64,000 nucleotides of DNA from Alphaproteobacteria bacterium (GCA_026400645.1 JAPLOP010000037.1:1-64000); one strand, 5' to 3'. Shown: positions 28,199-38,488, counted from the stretch's first letter. Numbers and translations: made by a program. Notes: generated by a model from the sequence alone, not told the origin.

Positions 28199-29293
28199 AT
28201 GCAAATAAATGATCTCTCATCAAAAATATCAAATAATCGCGCCTTTATAAGAGCGGCCATTGATAGAGTTATCGATAGAGGCTGGGTGATCCTTGGACCA
28301 GAGGTTAAACAATTTGAAACCAGTTTTGCGGCTTATCTGGGTGCACACCATTGTATCAGTGTTGCCAATGGAACGGATGCGATTGAGTTGGCTTTAAAAG
28401 CTCTTGAGGTCAACAAAGGGGACTGCGTAGCAACGGTTGCCAACGCAGGTATGTATACAACAACCGCCTTGTTGGCGATTGGTGCTTTGCCATTTTTTCT
28501 TGATGTAGACAAAATGACGCACAATACAACATTGGCCGAAGTTGAGCGCGCCATTAAAGAGGGAGCAAAGGCCGTCGTTGTTACACATCTTTATGGATTG
28601 GCCGTTCCAGAAATCGAAAATATTGCTTTGCTGTGTCGTCAAAACGGGGTTCCTCTTTTGGAGGATTGTGCACAGGCACATGGTGCAATGATGAATGGAA
28701 AGCGCGTTGGTACGTTTGGCGATGCCTCTAGTTTCAGCTTTTATCCAACAAAAAATCTTGGCGCACTTGGCGATGGCGGCGCTATCGTGACCAACAGTTC
28801 TGCTGTCGCTGAAAAAATTTCCCGTCTTCGTCAATATGGATGGACGGCAAAATATCGGGTCGAGATCCCTGGTGCACGTAATAGTCGGCTCGATGAAATG
28901 CAGGCTGCTATTCTTTTGGCTTTTCTTCCAAGTCTTGATTCCAGCAACGATCGGCGACGTGAAGTTGCAAAACAGTATAATGAAAAAATACATCATCCAA
29001 AAATCGATGTACCTGGACACCACGGAAACGGGTATGTTGCGCACTTGTACGTTGTGCGTAGTCAAGATCGGGACAGTCTGCGCGCCCATTTGCAAAGTTT
29101 AGATATTGCATCTGATGTGCATTATCCAATTCCTGATTACAGACAGCCGGTATTTGGGGGCCACTTTTCGGGGACACACCTAGAAAACACCGACTGCTTG
29201 GCTAGTGAAGTATTGACGTTGCCGTGCTATCCGGAAATGACCGACAGAGAGGTTGATCAGGTTATTTCGGCTGTCAATGCGTGGCAATCATGA
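28199..29293 (+). CDS. DegT/DnrJ/EryC1-family sugar aminotransferase (FdtB/QdtB type)
   Basis: PLP-dependent aminotransferase expected to put an amino group on C3 of a dTDP-3-keto-6-deoxyhexose. It has WVILGPEVKQFETSFAAYLG, ISVANGTDAIELAL, LYGLAVPEIE, LLEDCAQAHGA and the PLP-lysine motif SFSFYPTKNLGALGDGGAIV (Lys185). A C-terminal HLYVVR and VHYPIPDYRQP complete the fold. It is the first gene of an eight-gene plus-strand operon. Its stop overlaps the next start (ATGA). The role comes from the nearby ketoisomerase/acetyltransferase and RmlAB. Confidence 0.88.
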   Translation: MQINDLSSKISNNRAFIRAAIDRVIDRGWVILGPEVKQFETSFAAYLGAHHCISVANGTDAIELALKALEVNKGDCVATVANAGMYTTTALLAIGALPFFLDVDKMTHNTTLAEVERAIKEGAKAVVVTHLYGLAVPEIENIALLCRQNGVPLLEDCAQAHGAMMNGKRVGTFGDASSFSFYPTKNLGALGDGGAIVTNSSAVAEKISRLRQYGWTAKYRVEIPGARNSRLDEMQAAILLAFLPSLDSSNDRRREVAKQYNEKIHHPKIDVPGHHGNGYVAHLYVVRSQDRDSLRAHLQSLDIASDVHYPIPDYRQPVFGGHFSGTHLENTDCLASEVLTLPCYPEMTDREVDQVISAVNAWQS

Positions 29294-30222
29294 AATTCTC
29301 TGTCATTATTCCGGTTTATAAAAACCAAGGGTCGATCCCACGATTGCTTCAAACATTGACATCTATGAGCCATGAATTGAACGGCCCCATGGAAGTGGTG
29401 TTTGTGGTTGATGGTAGTCCTGATGATTCTTTTGTATTGCTTCGTGATGCACTTGATGGGCTGGATTTTTCGGCACAGCTGTTGGTTCACTCCAGAAATT
29501 TTGGGTCCTTCCCTGCTATACGTTCGGGATTGATAGCGGCTCGTGGTCAGTATTTTGGCGTAATGGCGGCCGATTTACAGGAACCCCCAGATCTGCTAAT
29601 TTCCTTCTTTAAGGCTCTTGATGCCGATGAATGTGATGTAACTATTGGAACGCGAATAAGTCGCAATGATCCATTTATGTCCCGACTGGCATCGGGTGTA
29701 TTCTGGAAATTATACCGACGCCTGGTTGTTCACGACATGCCAGAGGGGGGTGTTGATATTTTTGGATGCAATCAACTGTTTCGCGATCAACTGGTTCGGC
29801 TGGAAGAATCTCGGTCCTCTCTAATAGCTCTTATCTTTTGGTTGGGATTTCGACGCAAGCTTATTGGCTACGAACGCCTTGCCCGCCAAGAGGGTGTCTC
29901 AGCCTGGACACTCAAAAAGAAGATTGATTTCATGATGGATAGTGTCTTTGCTTTTACCGATTACCCCATTCGATTGTTAACCAAGATTGGAATAATTGGA
30001 TGTGCACTATCTGTTGTTTTTGCAGCGATTGTATTTTCTGGGCGTCTATTGGGGGCAATCACTGTTCCGGGTTATGCGGCGATCATGATTGCTGTGTTTT
30101 TTTTCGGAACGCTCAATTTGTTTGGGCTTGGTTTAATTGGAACCTATGCTTGGCGTGGCTATGAAAACAGCAAGCAACGACCGCTATCTGTTGTGTCAAT
30201 GAGATTTGAAAACCACAAATGA
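29290..30222 (+). CDS. GtrB/DPM1-like polyprenyl-phosphate glycosyltransferase (GT2)
   Basis: Likely transfers a sugar from a nucleotide to undecaprenyl phosphate on the inner face of the membrane. The GT2 fold is shown by FSVIIPVYKNQGSIPRLL, VVFVVDGSPDDSF, HSRNFGSFPAIRSGLIAARG and VMAADLQEPPDLL. Two membrane helices at about residues 230-290 match GtrB-type proteins. The start is ATG 29290, overlapping the previous stop by 4 nt. The longer reading from GTG 29281 would run inside the aminotransferase end. Its sugar is probably the amino-dideoxyhexose made by this operon. Confidence 0.85.
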   Translation: MKFSVIIPVYKNQGSIPRLLQTLTSMSHELNGPMEVVFVVDGSPDDSFVLLRDALDGLDFSAQLLVHSRNFGSFPAIRSGLIAARGQYFGVMAADLQEPPDLLISFFKALDADECDVTIGTRISRNDPFMSRLASGVFWKLYRRLVVHDMPEGGVDIFGCNQLFRDQLVRLEESRSSLIALIFWLGFRRKLIGYERLARQEGVSAWTLKKKIDFMMDSVFAFTDYPIRLLTKIGIIGCALSVVFAAIVFSGRLLGAITVPGYAAIMIAVFFFGTLNLFGLGLIGTYAWRGYENSKQRPLSVVSMRFENHK

Positions 30223-30239
30223 AGCGTACGAGATAAACG

Positions 30240-31550
30240 ATGATAGAATTAAAAAAAATTCACCCGACATTTATTGTTGGATTTTCGTTTTTATTAATTA
30301 TTGGGTTTTATTTTTTTATTGAGCAAATATTAAGGCCTGTTGGTGGTGATGCTCCCTCTTATATGGAGATAGCCAGGGCATACAACTCAAAAAGTATCGT
30401 TGCTGCGCAAACTGACTCACATAGGACATTCGCTTATCCATGGATATTGTCATTGCTCATAAAGCTGTCTGGTATTGCCAATTTTCCAGATATATTGCTC
30501 ATATTCGTGTTTCAAACGACGGCGTATTTGTTTGCAACGCTTCTGATAGTCTCCTCGGTTTCGAACCATTCATCCAAGTTGGCATCGATATTATTTGTGG
30601 CGCTTTGCTTTAATATTTATGTCATTCCGTATCACGGCATAACCCTTACAGACTCATTATATACGTCCATTTCCATAATGATCTTCGGTATTTTGATTCG
30701 TCTGGAATGCTTATCTGCCCCAGGAAATAACGATCTCGTTAAGTGGATTTTTTATTTAATATTTCTTTTAAGCTGGGGGATTGTCATTCGCCCGGCTGCA
30801 ATTTGGCTTTCTGTGCCAGTTTTTTACTGTATAGTTCGACTGTTTACGAAGGGTTATGTTAAAATAACTGATCTAATTTTGGTTTTAATTACAGGAGCAG
30901 TCCCATTATATATTCAAATATGCTTAAATGTTTTGAATTACAAGGTAATTAGCTTTCTTCCAGCTGCAAATTTAGGGGGAATGCAAATACAGTGGGGTAT
31001 TGAAAATGTTAAATACGGCACTTGGATGGGTAATGGCGGTATTGGTAATTACTACTCATCGAAGTCGATAATAGGAACTGTAACAGACCCAAGTATTAGG
31101 TGGTATTTTGGCAATCCATCCAAGGCCATAAGGTTGTTGAGTTTGAAAATGGTTGGGGCATTCGATTTTGATTACCTTATGCCCTATCCATATCGAAAAT
31201 TAGCCCTTGGATGGATCCCTTCATTTTTATCATTTTCAATACTTTGGTTTGGTTCCTTGGGTGTCGTTTTTCATCTTTTTACTGGAAAATTAAGGGCACT
31301 GGGATCTCGTTTTATGCCATTGATTATTTTTCTGAGCTGGTCATCTGTTGCATTGATATCAGCGTTGGAGCTAAGATTTACACTGCCTCTTCTTAGTTAT
31401 TTTATTGTTGTTGGGAGTGTTTTTATATTTTACCTGCTAAATGGTAGCAAAAAATGGATCTGTATTTCTTTTATGGGATGCATTATTTCTATGCCAATTT
31501 TTTATATTACGGCTAAATTTATCAGATCTCTTAGTAGTGTAATTTCTTAG
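30240..31550 (+). CDS. Polytopic GT-C-like membrane protein
   Basis: A 436-residue protein with about ten hydrophobic segments. After the first helix comes GGDAPSYMEIARAY, the acidic first periplasmic loop expected of GT-C glycosyltransferases (GT39/ArnT-like) that use polyprenyl-linked sugars. HRTFAYPWILSLL and GIVIRPAAIWLSV fit that superfamily. It starts 17 nt after the GT2 gene. The DNA is visibly more A+T-rich than the upstream housekeeping genes. Acceptor unknown. Confidence 0.65.
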   Translation: MIELKKIHPTFIVGFSFLLIIGFYFFIEQILRPVGGDAPSYMEIARAYNSKSIVAAQTDSHRTFAYPWILSLLIKLSGIANFPDILLIFVFQTTAYLFATLLIVSSVSNHSSKLASILFVALCFNIYVIPYHGITLTDSLYTSISIMIFGILIRLECLSAPGNNDLVKWIFYLIFLLSWGIVIRPAAIWLSVPVFYCIVRLFTKGYVKITDLILVLITGAVPLYIQICLNVLNYKVISFLPAANLGGMQIQWGIENVKYGTWMGNGGIGNYYSSKSIIGTVTDPSIRWYFGNPSKAIRLLSLKMVGAFDFDYLMPYPYRKLALGWIPSFLSFSILWFGSLGVVFHLFTGKLRALGSRFMPLIIFLSWSSVALISALELRFTLPLLSYFIVVGSVFIFYLLNGSKKWICISFMGCIISMPIFYITAKFIRSLSSVIS

Positions 31551-31613
31551 TAATAACAAAATCACTGCGATTCTGAATTCGATTCATTTTTTATGAAATG
31601 TCAAGGAATATAA

Positions 31614-32585
31614 ATGTTACCAACGATCAAAATTCACAATACTGCCGATGTCCAGACAACCAATATCGGATCCAGAACAACAATCTGGCAATTTGTATCC
31701 ATTCTTTCGGGGGCACAAATAGGTTCCGATGTTAATATTTGCGCCCATTGTTTTATTGAAAACGATGTGATCGTTGGAAACCGAACAACAATTAAGTGCG
31801 GTGTTTATCTGTGGGATGGCATTCGTTTGGGGGATGATGTTTTTGTGGGGCCAAACGTTACTTTTAGCAATGATAAATACCCACGTTCAAAAATTTATCC
31901 AGATTCCTTTCTTGAAACCATCGTCCAAGACGAAGCCTCTATCGGTGCTGGGGCTATATTATTGCCAGGAATTACCATAGGTCGCGGAGCAATGATTGGT
32001 GCTGGCGCGGTGGTTACCAAATCCGTACCGCCCTATGCCGTTGTGGTTGGCAATCCAGCAAAAATTGTTGATTATACTAAAAAAACAACATTGGCAGACG
32101 ACGTAGCCCCCTCAAAACGAATCGGCATAGGTGGTGTGACCCTGTGCCGCCTTAAACGCATCAATGACAAGCGCGGAGATCTTTCGGTTGGGGAATTTCC
32201 AACCGACATTCCATTCAACCCCAAGCGGTATTTTCTGGTTTTTAATGTTCCAGATAATGAAACCCGCGGTGAACACGCCCATCATGCGTGTCATCAATTT
32301 TTAATTTGCGTAAAGGGGAGCTGTGTGGTGACCGTTGATGACGGTGAATCCCGCCAGGAAATCTTGCTTGAATCACCCGACGTAGGTATTTATTTGCCCC
32401 CCCTAATATGGGGCGTCCAGAGAAAATACTCCAACGACGCTGTTTTGCTTGTATTTACATCAGACTATTATGATGTAGATGACTATATTCGAAATTATGC
32501 TGAATTCGTTGAGATTGCTCAGACGAAAAACCGGAAGTTAGATGTTGTGTTCATCCCCCAAGACGATCTAAGATCTAAAAATTAG
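31614..32585 (+). CDS. Bifunctional dTDP-sugar N-acetyltransferase/3,4-ketoisomerase (WxcM-like)
   Basis: Two catalytic domains in one chain of 323 residues. Residues 1-150 form a left-handed beta-helix acetyltransferase with hexapeptide repeats ([39 protein letters not shown]). Residues 165-310 form a cupin with [20 protein letters not shown] (His221, His223, His224), the motif of the FdtA/WxcM 3,4-ketoisomerases. The same fusion is known in WxcM and FdtD. It would convert dTDP-4-keto-6-deoxyglucose to a 3-keto sugar and later acetylate the 3-amino product. The stereochemistry, Fuc3NAc or Qui3NAc, cannot be told from sequence by eye. Confidence 0.88.
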   Translation: MLPTIKIHNTADVQTTNIGSRTTIWQFVSILSGAQIGSDVNICAHCFIENDVIVGNRTTIKCGVYLWDGIRLGDDVFVGPNVTFSNDKYPRSKIYPDSFLETIVQDEASIGAGAILLPGITIGRGAMIGAGAVVTKSVPPYAVVVGNPAKIVDYTKKTTLADDVAPSKRIGIGGVTLCRLKRINDKRGDLSVGEFPTDIPFNPKRYFLVFNVPDNETRGEHAHHACHQFLICVKGSCVVTVDDGESRQEILLESPDVGIYLPPLIWGVQRKYSNDAVLLVFTSDYYDVDDYIRNYAEFVEIAQTKNRKLDVVFIPQDDLRSKN

Positions 32586-32609
32586 TTTTCTGTCAAAGCG
32601 CGACAAATA

Positions 32610-34451
32610 GTGAATCTTACCCCAAACAAAAGTCATCAGGATTTTTCTGGTCCGTTAAATTTTTTCACCGTATTGCGCAGTGAATGGAGGTGGTGTCTTT
32701 TTGGGGCCATTGTTTCATTTGTGCTAGCCAGCGTTTTAGTGACTGGATTTCCCCGGGGTTTAGTGCCAAATCTTGCATATCCTTACATCTATGGTGGGGA
32801 TGGTCTAAGTCATCTGTGGATGATACGGTGCATTATGGAGGGGTGGATATTTGAAAATTCCCGAAACGGATTCCCTTTTGGATCTGGTTTTCTGGATTAT
32901 CCGGGATCGGACTTTGGCAATCTTCTTGTTTTAAAGTTGATTGGTTTTTTTTCCGGGGAAACCCAGTCGGTCTTTAACTTATTTTTCTTGTTGAGCTTTC
33001 CGGTGACGTTTATTACGTCCTTTTGTGTGCTGAAATCAATTGGTTTGATTCGTTGGTATGCTCTTGCCGCAGCCGCACTTTTCACATTTTTGCCGTTTCA
33101 TTTTCAAAGAATACCCCACCTTTTTTATACGTGGTATTTTGTTGTTCCGTTATTTTTTTATGCAGCCTTTTTTATTGCCTATAAAACGAATAACGAAACG
33201 GTTTATGGTGGAAATTGGAAAAAGAATCTTTTTAAATTCATTTTTTTCATTAGCCTTGCGTTGTTTGGAGTTTATTATGCATTTTTTGGAGCCATAGTCT
33301 TTGCTGTTGCGGGACTTGCTGGCTGGGGCAGAAGTGGCGATATTTCCTGCATAAAGCAGTCCGCGATCGCCGTTGCCATTGTATCTTTCGGTGTATTAAT
33401 AAATGTCGCCCCTAGTATTGTTTATAAGTGTATGAATGGATCGAATCCAGAAGTGGCAAGAAGGAGCTCTGCAGAGGCAGAAATTCATGGACTTAAATTG
33501 ATCCAGATGGTCATTCCGCGCGCCGACCATCGGATAAAGCTTTTTTCTAAAATAACGCAAAAATACCAAGTGGGTCGCCCGCTTGTCCATGAGAACGCAA
33601 CCGCTACCCTTGGAATCGTAGGGGCGTCTGGATTTTGTTTCCTTGGATTGGTTCTTTTGCTTAAACTATCGGGTCGATCAGTTGATTCACGTCTGGTGTT
33701 TTTGTCGATGATTGTTTATGTTCTTTTCTTGTTTGGTACAATTGGTGGCCTTGGGGCGATATTTTCTTTTTTCATTTCGCCCCTTATGCGCGGATGGAAC
33801 CGAATTAGCGTTTTTATCGGGTTTGGTTCAATTGCTGCATTTTTTTTCATACTTCAGGATAGGATTGAACGTTTCGGCTCTCGGTCAAAATCAACAGGAG
33901 CATTCCTGGTATCGGCCGGTATTGTGCTTTTGTTGGGATTATTCGATCAAACTGTTACCAATTCTATGCCTGGTGATTCGACCAAAAGCGCCTATAAATT
34001 GGATAAAGATTTTATTGAGCAGATTGAACGGTCTGTTCCGAAAGGAAGCGCCATCTACCAATTGCCGTACATACCATTTCCAGAGGCCCCGATACTTCAT
34101 CGATTGGATGAATATTGCCTAACGGCGGGTTTTATCCATTCAAAATCGCTGAATTGGAGTTACGGCGGAATAAGGGGTCGCAAGGGTGACCTTTTCTATA
34201 AAGCCCTTTCCCAAAAACCAACCGCAGAACAAATTAATACAATACGAAAAATGGGTTTTTCTGGGATTTATATTGATCGGCGCGGTTTTGCAGACAATGC
34301 GGATGCGCTCATTAATGAACTGACTGCGCTGCTTAAGGCTGAACCAACCCTAAAAAGGGCGGATGGCGAGGTTGCTTTCTTTCGATTGGAACCAATACTT
34401 TATGCCTCGGCTGAAAATACACCTTCTATGAGAAATGGATTCCATTCATGA
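32610..34451 (+). CDS. Large polytopic GT-C-like (YfhO-related) membrane protein
   Basis: A 613-residue protein with about twelve membrane segments. YPYIYGGDGLSHLWMIRCIM is an acidic first loop of GT-C type, and the following FQRIPHLFYTWYFVVPLFFY and the C-terminal soluble domain (about 465-600, with GFSGIYIDRRGFADNADAL) resemble YfhO and related periplasmic sugar transferases. Start GTG 32610 is the only plausible one close to the previous gene; no clear Shine-Dalgarno is seen. Its end overlaps the next gene by 4 nt. Confidence 0.65.
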   Translation: MNLTPNKSHQDFSGPLNFFTVLRSEWRWCLFGAIVSFVLASVLVTGFPRGLVPNLAYPYIYGGDGLSHLWMIRCIMEGWIFENSRNGFPFGSGFLDYPGSDFGNLLVLKLIGFFSGETQSVFNLFFLLSFPVTFITSFCVLKSIGLIRWYALAAAALFTFLPFHFQRIPHLFYTWYFVVPLFFYAAFFIAYKTNNETVYGGNWKKNLFKFIFFISLALFGVYYAFFGAIVFAVAGLAGWGRSGDISCIKQSAIAVAIVSFGVLINVAPSIVYKCMNGSNPEVARRSSAEAEIHGLKLIQMVIPRADHRIKLFSKITQKYQVGRPLVHENATATLGIVGASGFCFLGLVLLLKLSGRSVDSRLVFLSMIVYVLFLFGTIGGLGAIFSFFISPLMRGWNRISVFIGFGSIAAFFFILQDRIERFGSRSKSTGAFLVSAGIVLLLGLFDQTVTNSMPGDSTKSAYKLDKDFIEQIERSVPKGSAIYQLPYIPFPEAPILHRLDEYCLTAGFIHSKSLNWSYGGIRGRKGDLFYKALSQKPTAEQINTIRKMGFSGIYIDRRGFADNADALINELTALLKAEPTLKRADGEVAFFRLEPILYASAENTPSMRNGFHS

Positions 34452-36415
34452 TAAACAAATGCCTTACAATCTCCTTTCTTAAATCACTATCATTCTATGC
34501 ATTTCTTGTTGTATCCATTTTTCTGATTTCATTTTATATGATTCATTACGATGATTTTTACTTTGGTTCTGATGCCGCTTGTCAAGTTTTGTTCGCAAAT
34601 GAGGTGTTTGAAACGGGGCAGTTTTTTCCAAAAGATTTTTATTTTGGAAACGGCGATTTTCATATTTTTCAAAAATATCTTGCTATTTTTCCGTTTCTTT
34701 ATTTTTTTAAACCTGGGTATGTGCTGTATACGCTAGCGGAATTTGTGGCTACTTTCTTCTTTTTGCACAGTATTTGGCTTTTGACATCTCTTACAGAGGC
34801 CTCAGCACGAAAAAGATTGATCTTTATTGCTTTCATTTGTTCTTGTATTTCCGCACCCCTGAGGGATAGTTTGTTTGGTCTTGGAATTTATTCTGCCTAT
34901 GTATCAGTTATGTTTTACATGATGTATTACAATTATCTTTATATGGTCTGCGAACAAAGTTCAAAAACATTAATGAAATTATGTTTTTTATTCTTAATAT
35001 CATTTATTTCCAATCCAAAAAGGGCATTTTTTTATAATGTCATTCCTGTGACATGTGCCTCATTTTTTTATTGCTATGTCTTGCAAAATATTAAAAAAGA
35101 TATTGCGCTCAGATGTCTAAAAATTCTAACCATGGTAGCTGCTGTTGGATCCGGTCTGTACTTTTACTTCCTGCACAAAGTTTACATGGTGGGGACAGTA
35201 GAATTTTTTCCACTTAATTCATTAAGAGTTATATTGAACAATATCCTTGATTTGCGTTTTTACGGACAATACATATATGATGTTCCATGTTTCTTACTAT
35301 CAATAATAGGTATCATATCATTTTATATTGTTTGCATTAATAGTTTATTTCACAGAAAAGACAATGGTTTATTTTATATTTTATTATGCTCGGTAGTATC
35401 CTTTCTAAGCTCTCTGTCCTTTTTGGTTTTAAAACTGCCCGCGGATATTGCTCGAACTAGTTTTAGATACCTTGATATCTCCTTTGTGTTGTTATTGGTG
35501 ATATTTTTCTTCAGTCCTCGCAAAAAAGCCTTTCTGAAGTTAGCTTATTATATCGCTATGGCCTGTTTTATTCTTAATTTCTACATGTTTGCACAGATCA
35601 CAAAAAATTATGACGCTGTTATTGATCGATCAAAACAAAATGTATTATCCGATTTCTTAAGTAAAAATGATTTAAAATATGGATATGGAGCATACGAAAA
35701 TGCAAACGCTGTTACTGCTTTAAGTAATAATGATGTAAAATTAAGATCTATATTATTTTATTCAAATCGTATAATTCCGTTTCGCTGGCTTTCGTCTGAG
35801 CGATGGTATAGGCAGGATGCTTGGGTTGGAAAAACGTTTCTAGCGCTAACGGCGGAAAAAGCTCATGTCATTGATTGGAATATTTTGGAAAAATATATCG
35901 GAAAACCAGAAAAAGAATTAGAATGCGGACAATTTAAAATTTTCATTTTTCCCGAAAACATAGCAAAATATTTGCCAGGATGGGACATGACTTATTTGAA
36001 TAAAGCAAGTTTTCTTGCAAGCAAGGATAAAAATCATACTGCGGGGACTTATGTCGAAACATATCGCGATCTTGGCCCTGCGATAGTTGCCCAACCCAAG
36101 GAAATTGGTTATTTGCATTTTGGACCCTATGTGGACGTTGAACCCGGGGAATATGAGATTGAGTTTGATATACTGGCCGACAGTCACGACGCACAAGATG
36201 TTCTAAAGATAGACGTCGTAACCAATGCATCAACCCCACTGAAAGAAGAAAGCATGAAAGAATGCAATGGTATAAAACGCCTGCGAGTTAAGCTCGATCA
36301 GAGAATGACGCTTGAATTTCGTGTGTATTCATTGGGTTTGGTTCCTGTCGTTTTCAAAAGCGTTAGCATTCAAAATGTAAAAGGATTAAACAAAAAGGAG
36401 CAAACTTTACCATGA
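34448..36415 (+). CDS. Polytopic membrane protein with C-terminal soluble beta-domain
   Basis: The 655-residue protein is very rich in Phe, Ile and Lys and has about eleven hydrophobic segments up to residue 390. The first loop reads YDDFYFGSDAACQVLFANEV, again a GT-C-like acidic loop. The last 110 residues are soluble: GYLHFGPYVDVEPGEYEIEF and LRVKLDQRMTLEFRVYSLG look like a beta-sandwich of carbohydrate-binding type. The gene is markedly A+T-rich, which hints at recent transfer. It overlaps both neighbours by 4 nt (ATGA), so it is firmly in the operon. Function not recognised beyond a likely GT-C transferase. Confidence 0.6.
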   Translation: MINKCLTISFLKSLSFYAFLVVSIFLISFYMIHYDDFYFGSDAACQVLFANEVFETGQFFPKDFYFGNGDFHIFQKYLAIFPFLYFFKPGYVLYTLAEFVATFFFLHSIWLLTSLTEASARKRLIFIAFICSCISAPLRDSLFGLGIYSAYVSVMFYMMYYNYLYMVCEQSSKTLMKLCFLFLISFISNPKRAFFYNVIPVTCASFFYCYVLQNIKKDIALRCLKILTMVAAVGSGLYFYFLHKVYMVGTVEFFPLNSLRVILNNILDLRFYGQYIYDVPCFLLSIIGIISFYIVCINSLFHRKDNGLFYILLCSVVSFLSSLSFLVLKLPADIARTSFRYLDISFVLLLVIFFFSPRKKAFLKLAYYIAMACFILNFYMFAQITKNYDAVIDRSKQNVLSDFLSKNDLKYGYGAYENANAVTALSNNDVKLRSILFYSNRIIPFRWLSSERWYRQDAWVGKTFLALTAEKAHVIDWNILEKYIGKPEKELECGQFKIFIFPENIAKYLPGWDMTYLNKASFLASKDKNHTAGTYVETYRDLGPAIVAQPKEIGYLHFGPYVDVEPGEYEIEFDILADSHDAQDVLKIDVVTNASTPLKEESMKECNGIKRLRVKLDQRMTLEFRVYSLGLVPVVFKSVSIQNVKGLNKKEQTLP

Positions 36416-37473
36416 TTTTTGTAACTGGTGGCGCGGGGTTTATTGGTTCCAATTTTATTTTGGAATGGTTTTCAAAAACAACCGAAGCCCTTTTAAATTT
36501 AGATAACTTGACCTACGCAGGAAATCTTGCAAACCTGGAATCTGTAAACGATAAGGCACACTATCATTTTGTCAAGGGGGATATTAATGATCGCACTCTC
36601 TTGAATGCTCTTTTTGATGCTCATAAACCTCGTGCGCTTATTAATTTTGCTGCAGAAAGCCACGTAGACAGATCCATTCACGGGCCTGCTATATTTATCA
36701 AAACAAACATCGAGGGAACATTTGCATTACTAGAGACGGCCAAAGAGTATTGGAGTTCCTTGGCGGCGGATGATAGGGAAAAATTCCGTTTTTTACATGT
36801 TTCAACCGATGAAGTTTATGGATCCCTGGACGAAGATGCTCCGCCATTTTCTGAGACACATCCCTATCAACCAAACAGTCCCTATTCGGCCAGCAAGGCT
36901 GCTAGCGATCATTTAGTGCGTGCATGGCATCATACTTATGGATTTCCAGTTTTAACGACGAATTGTTCAAATAATTATGGGCCCTACCAATTTCCTGAAA
37001 AGTTAATTCCCTTGACCATTGCGCGTGCTTTGCAGAATAAAAATATTCCCATTTATGGTGATGGAAAAAATATTCGCGATTGGCTGTATGTTGGGGATCA
37101 CTGTAATGCCATTATGGTTGCATTGAACGAGGGAAAAGTTGGCGAGACATATAATATTGGCGGTTGGAATGAAATCAAAAACATTGATATCGTAACAACG
37201 ATTTGTGATCTGCTGGACGAACTAAGGCCAGACGCCCTTGGGCCCTATAAGCGGCTCATTACGTTCATACAGGATCGCCCTGGACATGATCGTCGATATG
37301 CAATTAACGCAACAAAAATCCACAAAGACCTTGGTTGGCATCCACAGGAAACGTTTTATACAGGCATCAGAAAAACCGTTGAATGGTACCTAAGCAACCA
37401 AGACTGGGTGAAAAATATTGAAAGCGGGAGCTATCAGAATTGGATCCAGAAAAACTATAGCAATTGTTTGTAG
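36412..37473 (+). CDS. rfbB: dTDP-glucose 4,6-dehydratase
   Basis: Makes dTDP-4-keto-6-deoxyglucose, the branch point for deoxysugars. The Rossmann motif [11 protein letters not shown] starts at residue 5. The active site is STDEVYG (Thr132, Asp133, Glu134) plus YSASK (Tyr158, Lys162). [15 protein letters not shown] and [13 protein letters not shown] are typical of RmlB. Length 353. It overlaps the preceding gene by 4 nt and precedes rfbA by 14 nt. rmlC and rmlD are not present, so the product is not routed to rhamnose here. Confidence 0.95.
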   Translation: MIFVTGGAGFIGSNFILEWFSKTTEALLNLDNLTYAGNLANLESVNDKAHYHFVKGDINDRTLLNALFDAHKPRALINFAAESHVDRSIHGPAIFIKTNIEGTFALLETAKEYWSSLAADDREKFRFLHVSTDEVYGSLDEDAPPFSETHPYQPNSPYSASKAASDHLVRAWHHTYGFPVLTTNCSNNYGPYQFPEKLIPLTIARALQNKNIPIYGDGKNIRDWLYVGDHCNAIMVALNEGKVGETYNIGGWNEIKNIDIVTTICDLLDELRPDALGPYKRLITFIQDRPGHDRRYAINATKIHKDLGWHPQETFYTGIRKTVEWYLSNQDWVKNIESGSYQNWIQKNYSNCL

Positions 37474-37487
37474 GGGAAATTTTTGAG

Positions 37488-38378
37488 ATGAAAAAACGTA
37501 AAGGCATTATATTGGCAGGCGGATCCGGTACCAGATTGCATCCCCTGACCACTGTTGTTTCAAAACAATTATTGCCAATTTATGATAAGCCTATGATTTA
37601 TTATCCGCTGTCAACCCTGATGCTGGCTGGAATTCGGGATATTCTTATCATTTCAACGCCCCATGATATGCCTCAGTTTAAAGAATTACTGGGAGACGGA
37701 TCCAAATGGGGGCTTAACTTTGAATATATCGTTCAACCTTCTCCGGATGGTTTGGCGCAAGCCTTTATTTTGGGCGAAGATTTCTTGGAAGGTGGTCCAT
37801 CGGCCCTCATTTTGGGTGACAACCTGTTTTATGGCAGCAGCATCCAAAGTATACTCCATCGTTCATCCGCAAAGGAAAGTGGTGCAACAATATTCGCTTA
37901 TGCTGTTCACGATCCGGAACGATACGGCGTTGTGCAATTTGATTCCCAAAACAAAGTTATTAATATCGAGGAAAAACCAAAAAAACCGCTATCGCGCTAT
38001 GCAGTAACGGGTCTTTATTTTTATGATGAACACGTCGTTGAAATAGCCAAGTCTGTTAGGCCCTCTGAACGGGGTGAATTGGAAATCACAGATATCAATA
38101 ATGAATATCTGCGACAATCTAATTTGTCAGTAGAGATCTTTGGGCGGGGATATACATGGCTTGATACGGGTACACACCAAGCCATGCTAGAGGCATCCCA
38201 ATTCATCGCAACAATACAAAATCGCCAAGGATTTCAAATTGCAAACCCAGAGGAAATTGCATGGCGTCAAGGGTGGATTTCTCTCGATCAGCTAAAAGAT
38301 CTTGGGGGGATTTTAATGAAGTCTTTATATGGAAAATACCTATTGGATTTGGAATCCTCACCAAAGGGCTCTAGCTGA
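37488..38378 (+). CDS. rfbA: Glucose-1-phosphate thymidylyltransferase
   Basis: First step of the dTDP-sugar pathway, giving dTDP-glucose. It has [75 protein letters not shown] and [18 protein letters not shown] 37488 is chosen because AGGGGAA lies about 9 nt upstream (37472-37478). A longer TTG/ATG reading would overlap the end of rfbB. Length 296 is normal. Last gene of the operon. Confidence 0.95.
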   Translation: MKKRKGIILAGGSGTRLHPLTTVVSKQLLPIYDKPMIYYPLSTLMLAGIRDILIISTPHDMPQFKELLGDGSKWGLNFEYIVQPSPDGLAQAFILGEDFLEGGPSALILGDNLFYGSSIQSILHRSSAKESGATIFAYAVHDPERYGVVQFDSQNKVINIEEKPKKPLSRYAVTGLYFYDEHVVEIAKSVRPSERGELEITDINNEYLRQSNLSVEIFGRGYTWLDTGTHQAMLEASQFIATIQNRQGFQIANPEEIAWRQGWISLDQLKDLGGILMKSLYGKYLLDLESSPKGSS

Positions 38379-38488
38379 TAGAGGAGATTGCCTTGGACGA
38401 ATTATGCAGCAGCCTTTAAAAGGTGGCAAAATTGTGCTACGAAGGAAGATACACCAATTTAAAATATGCGTAGGCTGTGGAGGTTTTT

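Noticed and set aside
27987-28232. 81-residue open frame on the minus strand with a CGPQNPFCQDC cysteine cluster
   Set aside because: It overlaps the start of the aminotransferase gene on the other strand, has no recognised family and no clear ribosome binding site. It may be a remnant, but I cannot support it as a gene.
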